Shown here piece after piece: positions 1 through 6,347 of a stretch of DNA of 7,381 nt (position 1 is the first letter of the stretch; every line of letters begins with the position of its first letter). The stretch covers positions 1-7,381 of the forward strand of contig DAPQ01000068.1 in assembly GCA_002502175.1 (NCBI GenBank), written 5' to 3'. The notes below the pieces were generated by a model that did not search any database, was not told the DNA's origin, and worked only from the letters and a program-made list of their open reading frames with translations. Source of the DNA: Euryarchaeota archaeon UBA19 (GTDB taxonomy: Archaea; Thermoplasmatota; Poseidoniia; Poseidoniales; Thalassarchaeaceae). The position numbers and the translations under genes were made by a program.

Positions 1-849
1 GGGCGAATTGCAGGTGTTGGTTGGGTCTTTCTAGGCCTCTTCATTTACCTACTATCCGAATATTATGTGAAAATTGGAGATCCTGTTCTAATCATAATGA
101 CTGCTGGTGCCTTACCAGGAGGTATTTTTCTCGCTGTGCTTGAAACCCAAAGGTCTAGCCACTTGAAAGAAGAAACCAGGCAATCCCTAGTTTGGTTGCG
201 TGGAATGGTCGCTTGGTCAATGATCCCCTACCATGTGGTATACTGTATTCCATACCTCAACATCGCTTTCGTTATGCTAACAGCACACAGTGCTGAGTGG
301 ATGTTAGAATTCGTTGGATTAGGATCCTACACAATGGGAGAAGTAATGGTCGATTTACACGATGGAGGAGAGGTTCCATTGAGCGATTGGGATGGAAGTA
401 TGTTGCTTCTTACCCAACCACTAGGTGATGGAGGATTCTTCATCCCAATGTACCATTCTACCGGTGAAGAGGTCAATATTGGGTTCATCCTAAGTTGCTC
501 CGGTCTGCAATCAATGATTATCTTTGTAGGAGCGATAGTTGCACTACAAACCGTTCCGTGGAATCGAAGGATTCGTGGCTTGTTGATTTCAGTTCCAACT
601 ATTCACATCCTGAACACATTCCGGAATGCAGGGATTGTTTGGTTGACAGATAACTATCGGAATTGGCAATTCTTAGGATTGGATATGTTCGATTTCTCCC
701 ATAGTTATGCTGCAAAGGCCGCTAGCCTTTTCGCAATGTTTCTATTGGCGATTGCACTATTCGATTTGCTGCCAGAATTACATAGAAATATTATGCAATT
801 ATTACCAAAAAAATTGAGAGGAAATGGCAATTCATCAACGACTTCTTAG
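1..849 (+). CDS. artA: Archaeosortase A-type membrane transpeptidase, 5' end missing
   Basis: The frame is open from the first base, so the gene is cut by the window edge. 282 codons remain, ending in TAG; the internal GTG at 67 is unlikely to be the true start because hydrophobic sequence continues upstream of it. Archaeosortases are polytopic membrane enzymes that cut C-terminal sorting signals such as PGF-CTERM from surface proteins and couple the protein to a lipid. Seen here, numbering from base 1: several hydrophobic segments (about 1-20, 27-46, 68-95, 160-182, 192-215, 238-258), a polar loop at about 115-158 that is probably extracytoplasmic, and the expected active-site residues in order. 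These are Cys166 in LSCSGLQSM, Arg208 in FRNAG, and His234 in DFSHSYAAK as the likely third residue. The tail is short and basic to polar. Probably only the extreme N terminus is missing. No PGF-CTERM substrate is encoded in the window. Its 3' end overlaps the convergent helicase gene by 15 bases. The family call is firm; the exact subfamily (ArtA) is less so. Confidence 0.8.
   Translation, partial: GRIAGVGWVFLGLFIYLLSEYYVKIGDPVLIIMTAGALPGGIFLAVLETQRSSHLKEETRQSLVWLRGMVAWSMIPYHVVYCIPYLNIAFVMLTAHSAEWMLEFVGLGSYTMGEVMVDLHDGGEVPLSDWDGSMLLLTQPLGDGGFFIPMYHSTGEEVNIGFILSCSGLQSMIIFVGAIVALQTVPWNRRIRGLLISVPTIHILNTFRNAGIVWLTDNYRNWQFLGLDMFDFSHSYAAKAASLFAMFLLAIALFDLLPELHRNIMQLLPKKLRGNGNSSTTS
807..813 (-). 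terminator. Candidate oligo-T terminator of lhr
   Basis: Reading the - strand, a run of seven T begins about 21 bases after the helicase stop codon (TGA at 837-835). Archaeal polymerase terminates at short oligo-T tracts without needing a hairpin, so this is a reasonable end site. It falls inside the convergent archaeosortase gene, where the same bases encode the Lys-Lys pair near the C terminus. Functional use is inferred. Confidence 0.4.
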
Positions 850-3800
850 TCGCTCGTAGAGCTTTCCTTTCAGTGGCATATCATGCTCCCAAGCAAATTC
901 TTTCATAACTCTCAATGCTTCTTTTTCTAAATCAGAATCGCCAACGAAATCGGTGATGTGAATTACCCCTTCTCTAGTATTTGCCTTGAAAGCCGCTACG
1001 GGTTCCTCTCTGTGGAATACGAGATATGCAGAACCATATCCAAATCTCTCTCTCAATAAGCTACCATAGTAGTGAATGAGTGGATCAGAAGGAGGAATGA
1101 CCAAATCTCGAGTTTTAGTTAGTACATCTGACCCTTCTAACAGGTCATGACGGCCCCAACAAACATCGTGCATATCGTCTACAAGGAAACCTTTGATGAG
1201 CGTGTCATCTTCTTCGAATTCACGCATAACATCTGATATTTCTTCAGCCGAGAAGGGTGACCCTGCTAACCTCTCAACCTGTTTCAAAGTGATTACTGGG
1301 TAGTCTTTCACAAGGTCTCGCAAATAATCTCGCTTAACTTCCCATAGATCAGAGGTGGCTAAGGGCTCAACAGCCTTGAAACCGCCTCGATAATCCTGCA
1401 CGAGGTGGCCGCTTCGGACTAATGGAGAGATTAGTTTGCGGAATTCACCACGACGCATTGCGTGGCGCTCCATGAAAATCGCAGGGTCGTGGTGTTCCCT
1501 GAAGAATTGCAAAATATCCTCGTCTTCTTCAGGAGCCTGTACGTTTCGGATGGTCAACAACTTTTGGAAGTGAGGCATTTTTGCCCACACCAAATGACCT
1601 CTAAGATTGGTTCCTTGGTGCAATTGGTGAGCCGCAGCCATTGATTTAAGGTCGACACGGAACATCTCACAACGTCCGCGTAATGCGAAATCATCTCTTA
1701 ATTCATCAAGATGGTCGAGTGCGATTGTTTCATTTTCATGGCGAGTTTTTTGATGAAGGGAATGGTGGTGGAAGAGAATTCTGTTAATCTTCTTTCGAGG
1801 CATTGGGTCTACTACTCCACCTCTGATGTATCTCTCGCCATCTCCCATCGACTCGAAGCCTAGGTCGGAGAGAATCTGTTGCACATTTTCATCGCAATCA
1901 TGTACAGGCACACCGTTGAATGCGTGAATAACAGAGACATCGATTAACCTATCACGATAATTTTCTAGCAATTCATCAAAGGTGTCTTTGAACTCATCTA
2001 GGTATGAATGTGGGATGTTGATATCTTTGATTTCTAGGTAATCATTTACCACGAACATCAGAATTCTACCAACTGGATCAACCCCTTTGAATACAGGATG
2101 ATACCAACCTTGTTTCAACATCAGCCGAACTTCTTGGATAAATCTGGAACAGAATGGATCTGATTGCGATACTATTCTCATTTTGCGGTCTTCTGCCATT
2201 GGAGAGAGTAGTTTCTCCGCGTCTTCATGGCTTGAGTAGTAGTCGGTTGGATCGGGTTGAAGAGCGACTACGCGGGCAATTTTTCCAGCGTTTTCCAAAT
2301 CGCGGAGTGTCTCGGCTAATTCCTCGACCGGCCGTGAAACAAAGAATCTCAAAGTGTGCAAACGGACTGGGCCAATTCGCTCTATCAGAGTCTTCACGGC
2401 CTCATCGAATTTCATCGGCTTGACTCTTTCATGTATTCGATGGAATACTGCGAGTGAACGTTTCCGATTAGGCAACTCGATGTATTTCTTGCCAATGACT
2501 AGTTGCCTTTCTAGATTGGAAAGAGCACTTTTCAGCGACCTTTGGATATGAGCATTTTCTTTGCCTTTTGGATAACCGTCGAATAATTCCATTCGACTCA
2601 TTCCATCTTTGGGAATCTTCTCCAACAATTCTTCTTCTAACGGACCAAGCCAAGGGTCGCCTCTTAGCCCTAGAACCAACGGAAGTTGATCTTCCATTGT
2701 GTAACCTACCCGATTGTGTAATAATCGGCCATTAATGACATCTGGATCGTGCTTAATGTCCTTCCAATCTCGGAATCTATAATCCTTCACACGATGTAAC
2801 ATTTCGTCCCTTCGTTGCACCAAAATGAGATTTCTAATCGCATCAGCCGGTTCTTCATATTGACTGAACGATTTGTGGAGAATCAAAGTCTGCAGTGTTC
2901 GGTAATCTACTACCTCAACCTGACCTCCTGTTATTCGATATTCGTCAACCCTTAGGATGTACTCGCCATCGTCGGTTTGAGTGAAGAAACCTATCGAGAC
3001 GAGATTTCTCATCTCTAGTTCTTGCAAAACTGATTCTACCTGTCCTCGTGGGAATGGTAACCTGGCCGCTAATTTGTCTAGAGTACGAGGGCCTTCGGAA
3101 CCCAGCATATCAAGCAATTTTAGCCTTAGACAATCCATTGGGTCCGAAAGATAGGTCTGCTTCCAAGTAGCCGGCTGACCATCTTTGAAATCAACACCCA
3201 TTTCGAAGGTTAAACCTCCAGTGTAAAGGGACCGAAGGTCGTCCATTTCATCGGCACCAGATACGGCCAGACAACCGAGTGTACCATGTACTCCGGCCAT
3301 TCTTTCGGAGAACCATTTATCGTCGATTTGTTCATGACCTGTATTTCTTACCTTGGTGATTAGACCTCGCTCAGCCAATTCGTAAACCCAAGCTCGTAAT
3401 TGATCGAACTCTACATTCTTCAATTTTTCAGAATACAAAGGATGGGTCAGAGATTTCTCTAATCCACCCCCCATGTCCATCAGACGCAGTAGACCAGCTG
3501 GAGAGTCTGGTACAGCGACCTTGTCTTGGTAGTATTTTGCCAGCCTTTCGCGGTCTAGATCCGTAGCAAGAGAACGTGCTCCGAGAAGTCTTCGAAGAAT
3601 TTCGGGGTCTATATCTTTGATTAGATAAGCACGAGTTCGAAGACTCAACAGATCTTCGAATGAAGACATGAATAGAGTCATACCAAGAGGAGATGGCATC
3701 TTCACCTTACGATGGACAATCCGTACATTTTCACTGTCCATTCTGGCGATGAAATCAGCCAATTCTTTCATCTCCAAGTCGGTGTTCATAATCTCATTCA

Positions 3801-6126
3801 TCGCTTCACGAATGACGACGGAATCTTCCATTTGCCTATGAGCCCGCAAGATTTGTTCCGCGCGATTTTGGAATTGTTTTGGACTTACTTCGTCAGCGCC
3901 AATTCTGCGTGGATTCAGCATGCTGCGACTGGATACCTCTCGGAACCTCTTAGCGAATAATTGTGAATCTAGCATGTATCTTTGCAGAACTTCTCGACTA
4001 GAGTCATCTCTGAATAACTCAGGTATTTTTGAAATCTCTACCTCATGACTCAATTTTATCATAAAGCCATTTTCATCAAAAGAAATCTCGTTAACCAATA
4101 CATTGTCTCGAACTGCTATTCCAGCGAAAAGATAACCGAGTGCGAGATTGAAAGCCCGACCTCTGCAAGTAGTTACAATATAGGTCGGCAGAGGTGCTGC
4201 TACCTGTTCTACAATTATTCGATCTCTACTCGGTACTTGGAAGGTAGTTGCACAGTGCTCATCGAGATAATTTGCTAGGGCATTAGCAATTGGTTTGTTG
4301 AGGCCGTATACATCCATCAGTAGAGGCCGAACATCTCGCCCCATCCTAACCATATGCGAGGCGTGCTCAAGAACATCTAGGACTTCGTAACTCAGTTCAT
4401 TAGATCTAGAATTAGCCTCACCCGCCCATGATGGGATGGTGGGTCTGTAACCTGTTGCTGAGGTGACGTTTACTCTAGTTCCTTGAACGCTGGATACTCT
4501 GTATGTAGAACCTCCGAGAAGGAACACGTCACCATTTCTTAGACTAGCAACGAAGCCACTGGACAGTTGACCAACTAGAGTACCGTCAGATGTGAAAACA
4601 AGGTAATTATTGTCCGGGGCAATTGTTCCTATATTTGTGTAGTAAATCATCTGAGCATAACCGCGCTTTCCGAAGCGATTGTCTTCCCAATCTACCCATA
4701 CTCGCCTTTCTTCCTCTAATAGGTCTAGAACCTCGATATAATCGTCATAAGGTAGGGCACGATAAGGCCAAGCAGCGGTAACTAACTCATAGCCATCGTC
4801 TATATCCCATTCTTGAATTATCGTTAGACCAATCATAAATTGGGCTAAAACATCCAACGAATTTTCGGGGAATTTTAGAAGGTCCATTGAACCTCGCAGA
4901 ATACCGTTTTGGAGTGCAACTAGTTCTAGTAAATCCTGCGGAGATGTAGGTAGGAATCTGGCTCTTGGTAGACCACCCACTTGGTGACCTGCACGCCCGA
5001 TTCTTTGTAGAGCAGTAGCAATCGAACCAGGACTACCAACCTGTACAACACAATCTACCGAACCAATATCGATACCCATTTCGAGAGACGACGAAGATAC
5101 TACACATCGAAGATGGCCATTCTTTAGCCGTTGTTCAACGTCTAAACGAATCGCTTTGTCCATTGAACCGTGGTGCCCTTCGACACCTGCAGTGCCTAAT
5201 ATCTTCAACTTCTGAACCGTGGTTTCTGTCATCTGTCTGGTGTTAACGAAAACCAATGTAGTTGTATGAGCCTCAACAATTTCCTTAATCCTCTCAACAT
5301 TATGTTCGAGAACCTCCTTTATTGGTAACGAAGAAAACCTTGGAGTTGGTAAAATAATGTCTAGGTCTAATTTTCGAGCACCGGATACCTTAGCGATTGC
5401 AACGTGTTGAGGCTCTGTATCACTCTCCCTTGAATCGGAAGCTACCAAAAATTCAGCAACCGCTTCTAAGGGCTCCATAGTAGCTGAAATTCCTATCCTT
5501 TGTACATCCGATTCGATTACACTGTCCATTAATGCCAGACTCAAGGCAAGATGAGTCCCTCTCTTGGTAGGCACCAATGAATGCATCTCGTCGATTACCA
5601 TCCACTTCATGTCATTCAATAATGGCCTGAATCTCTTGGAAGCAAGAGCCAAACCTAGAGATTCTGGTGTTGTAATCAAAATGTGAGGAGGAGCCCTTAG
5701 CATCCGTTCTCTTTCTTTCTGAGGTGTGTCGCCCGTTCGCAGACCTACTTTGATTTCCTTTGCCCTGCTTGGAAGATATTTTTCGCGAATTTCCGTCAAA
5801 GGCCCTATCAGATTTTTCTGGATATCATTTGCTAGGGCTTTGATAGGTGAAATGTAAATGCACTGAACTGATTTATCCAAACTTCCATCCAATGAGCGAC
5901 GTACTAAATCATCAATAATTGAAAGGAATGCAGTCAAGGTTTTTCCGGATCCTGTTGGTGAACATAGCAGCAAATGTTCGCCATTAAGTATCCTAGGAAT
6001 TGCTAGTTTTTGTGGATCTGTGAAGTCAGGAAATTTATCCTTGAACCAATTTCGTACGGGTGGAGATAGGCTCTCGAGCAGTTGCTCGGTTTCCCAAGAA
6101 TCCTCTACATACTCTATTTTGGGCAT
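835..6126 (-). CDS. lhr: Lhr-type superfamily 2 ATP-dependent helicase, extended form (1763 aa)
   Basis: An Lhr-family DNA/RNA helicase; characterised members are ATP-driven 3'-5' translocases linked to repair. The N-terminal part carries all SF2 motifs: Q-like DPQKLAIP (37-44), Walker A SPTGSGKT (56-63), Ia SPIKALAND (93-101), Ib TTPES (152-156), Walker B DEMH (179-182), III SAT (214-216), IV LVFVNTRQ (291-298), V SSSLEMGIDIG (345-355), VI QRIGRAGH (374-381). A winged-helix and Lhr-core/DEAD-associated region follows to about residue 880. Residues 880-1763 resemble the Lhr C-terminal region: serial winged helices and AlkZ/YcaQ-like segments, with an apparent duplication (about 1150-1371 and 1536-1729). 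At 1763 residues it exceeds the roughly 1500 of bacterial full-length Lhr and is about twice a short archaeal Lhr core. The start is fixed: an in-frame TGA lies at 6138-6136, with no other ATG, GTG or TTG between it and the ATG at 6126-6124, and GAGG sits 7 bases upstream. The frame is intact throughout. Any glycosylase activity of the C terminus is only inferred from homology. Confidence 0.92.
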   Translation of the reverse strand: MPKIEYVEDSWETEQLLESLSPPVRNWFKDKFPDFTDPQKLAIPRILNGEHLLLCSPTGSGKTLTAFLSIIDDLVRRSLDGSLDKSVQCIYISPIKALANDIQKNLIGPLTEIREKYLPSRAKEIKVGLRTGDTPQKERERMLRAPPHILITTPESLGLALASKRFRPLLNDMKWMVIDEMHSLVPTKRGTHLALSLALMDSVIESDVQRIGISATMEPLEAVAEFLVASDSRESDTEPQHVAIAKVSGARKLDLDIILPTPRFSSLPIKEVLEHNVERIKEIVEAHTTTLVFVNTRQMTETTVQKLKILGTAGVEGHHGSMDKAIRLDVEQRLKNGHLRCVVSSSSLEMGIDIGSVDCVVQVGSPGSIATALQRIGRAGHQVGGLPRARFLPTSPQDLLELVALQNGILRGSMDLLKFPENSLDVLAQFMIGLTIIQEWDIDDGYELVTAAWPYRALPYDDYIEVLDLLEEERRVWVDWEDNRFGKRGYAQMIYYTNIGTIAPDNNYLVFTSDGTLVGQLSSGFVASLRNGDVFLLGGSTYRVSSVQGTRVNVTSATGYRPTIPSWAGEANSRSNELSYEVLDVLEHASHMVRMGRDVRPLLMDVYGLNKPIANALANYLDEHCATTFQVPSRDRIIVEQVAAPLPTYIVTTCRGRAFNLALGYLFAGIAVRDNVLVNEISFDENGFMIKLSHEVEISKIPELFRDDSSREVLQRYMLDSQLFAKRFREVSSRSMLNPRRIGADEVSPKQFQNRAEQILRAHRQMEDSVVIREAMNEIMNTDLEMKELADFIARMDSENVRIVHRKVKMPSPLGMTLFMSSFEDLLSLRTRAYLIKDIDPEILRRLLGARSLATDLDRERLAKYYQDKVAVPDSPAGLLRLMDMGGGLEKSLTHPLYSEKLKNVEFDQLRAWVYELAERGLITKVRNTGHEQIDDKWFSERMAGVHGTLGCLAVSGADEMDDLRSLYTGGLTFEMGVDFKDGQPATWKQTYLSDPMDCLRLKLLDMLGSEGPRTLDKLAARLPFPRGQVESVLQELEMRNLVSIGFFTQTDDGEYILRVDEYRITGGQVEVVDYRTLQTLILHKSFSQYEEPADAIRNLILVQRRDEMLHRVKDYRFRDWKDIKHDPDVINGRLLHNRVGYTMEDQLPLVLGLRGDPWLGPLEEELLEKIPKDGMSRMELFDGYPKGKENAHIQRSLKSALSNLERQLVIGKKYIELPNRKRSLAVFHRIHERVKPMKFDEAVKTLIERIGPVRLHTLRFFVSRPVEELAETLRDLENAGKIARVVALQPDPTDYYSSHEDAEKLLSPMAEDRKMRIVSQSDPFCSRFIQEVRLMLKQGWYHPVFKGVDPVGRILMFVVNDYLEIKDINIPHSYLDEFKDTFDELLENYRDRLIDVSVIHAFNGVPVHDCDENVQQILSDLGFESMGDGERYIRGGVVDPMPRKKINRILFHHHSLHQKTRHENETIALDHLDELRDDFALRGRCEMFRVDLKSMAAAHQLHQGTNLRGHLVWAKMPHFQKLLTIRNVQAPEEDEDILQFFREHHDPAIFMERHAMRRGEFRKLISPLVRSGHLVQDYRGGFKAVEPLATSDLWEVKRDYLRDLVKDYPVITLKQVERLAGSPFSAEEISDVMREFEEDDTLIKGFLVDDMHDVCWGRHDLLEGSDVLTKTRDLVIPPSDPLIHYYGSLLRERFGYGSAYLVFHREEPVAAFKANTREGVIHITDFVGDSDLEKEALRVMKEFAWEHDMPLKGKLYERLRSR
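922..926 (+). terminator. Weak candidate T5 terminator of artA
   Basis: The first run of five T on the + strand after the archaeosortase stop codon, 73 bases downstream and inside the 3' part of the opposing helicase gene. There is no dedicated intergenic space for a terminator here, so the transcript must end within the opposing gene. The exact point is uncertain. Confidence 0.2.
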
Positions 6127-6129
6127 TAC

Positions 6130-6159
6130 TTCCCCTCACACTATGTCCGCACAGGGGAA
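6130..6159 (-). promoter_or_regulatory. Shine-Dalgarno site of lhr inside a potential 7-bp hairpin
   Basis: On the - strand GAGG at 6137-6134, within GTGAGGGGAAGTA, precedes the helicase ATG by 7 bases, a good archaeal ribosome binding site. The same stretch, AGGGGAA (- strand 6136-6130), is perfectly complementary to TTCCCCT (- strand 6159-6153), with a 16-base loop between. If the transcript begins upstream of 6159 the 5' leader could fold and bury most of the ribosome binding site. The sequence pairing is certain; a regulatory role is inferred. Confidence 0.5.
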
Positions 6160-6166
6160 TAATTCC
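6156..6166. promoter_or_regulatory. Short palindrome GGAAT-A-ATTCC
   Basis: Five-base perfect arms around one central base in the presumed helicase leader. It overlaps the distal arm of the ribosome-binding-site hairpin, so in RNA the GGAA/TTCC bases could join only one of the two pairings. Listed for completeness; chance occurrence is possible. Confidence 0.25.
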
Positions 6167-6181
6167 GTACATGAATACTTC

Positions 6182-6193
6182 GTTTAGATAAAC
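6182..6193. promoter_or_regulatory. Short palindrome GTTTA-GA-TAAAC
   Basis: Five-base perfect arms around a two-base centre, four bases from the palindrome at 6197-6211. On the - strand it includes TTTATCT, which could serve as a TATA element for the helicase, so a protein bound here would block that promoter. Short palindromes of this size can arise by chance in AT-rich DNA. Confidence 0.3.
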
Positions 6194-6196
6194 ATA

Positions 6197-6211
6197 CAGT
6201 ACCTTGTACTG
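6197..6211. promoter_or_regulatory. Operator-like palindrome CAGTAC-CTT-GTACTG
   Basis: Two perfect 6-base arms are separated by three bases. The symmetry continues weakly outside, since the bases two and three positions beyond each arm (AT on the left, AT on the right) are also complementary. The compact 15-bp form resembles a site for a dimeric helix-turn-helix regulator. It lies between the TATA-like sequences and the helicase start. The binding protein is unknown. Confidence 0.45.
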
Positions 6212-6229
6212 AATAGAAGAAAATATACG

Positions 6230-6266
6230 CAAAATTTCATGTTTTTGGCGATTTGGTGAAATTTTG
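6230..6266. repeat. Perfect 10-bp inverted repeat with 17-bp spacer
   Basis: CAAAATTTCA at 6230-6239 is the exact reverse complement of TGAAATTTTG at 6257-6266. The arms are 27 bases apart centre to centre, about two and a half helical turns. Each arm also contains the self-complementary hexamer AAATTT. The element lies next to the TATA-like AAAATATA and upstream of glyS, where a paired regulator site could act on either divergent gene. It could also form a stem in the glyS leader. No known regulator motif is recognised. Confidence 0.6.
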
Positions 6267-6347
6267 AGGGGTAGTTAGTTTAGCCTTGTAAGTCAGTTAC
6301 TTGCGGATGGCTTGAAAGACAGATGAACACTCCCCACGCTGTTGCAT

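Larger units (their letters stand above)
6127..6347. promoter_or_regulatory. Divergent intergenic region between lhr and glyS
   Basis: This 221-base gap separates two divergently read genes, so it should hold both promoters. No convincing coding or structural RNA gene is seen in it. The most AT-rich part is 6211-6265. Archaeal TATA-like sequences are AAAATATA at 6220-6227 (TATATTTT on the other strand) and TTTATCT on the - strand within 6186-6192. The latter would put the helicase start site about 30-40 bases upstream of its ATG. The - strand TTTATCT overlaps the dyad at 6182-6193. The region also holds four or more perfect inverted repeats, listed separately. Promoter positions are inferred from base composition and archaeal consensus only. 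Confidence 0.5.

Noticed and set aside
2468..2653. A 61-codon open frame on the - strand inside the helicase gene
   Set aside because: Same strand but a different frame from an uninterrupted, homologous coding region; its composition looks like an out-of-frame translation.
1462..4278. Several open frames of 60-90 codons on the + strand, opposite the helicase
   Set aside because: They lie wholly within a long, intact, motif-bearing gene on the other strand, have no recognisable domain, and are not arranged like genes.
6035..6232. A 65-codon - strand open frame crossing the helicase start
   Set aside because: It overlaps the conserved N terminus of the helicase in another frame and has no family resemblance; it also runs through the promoter region.
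6283..6312. Possible small stem AGCC...GGCT with an inner AAGT...ACTT pairing in the glyS leader
   Set aside because: Arms of only four bases with a mismatch-rich interior; too weak to call a riboswitch or structured RNA.
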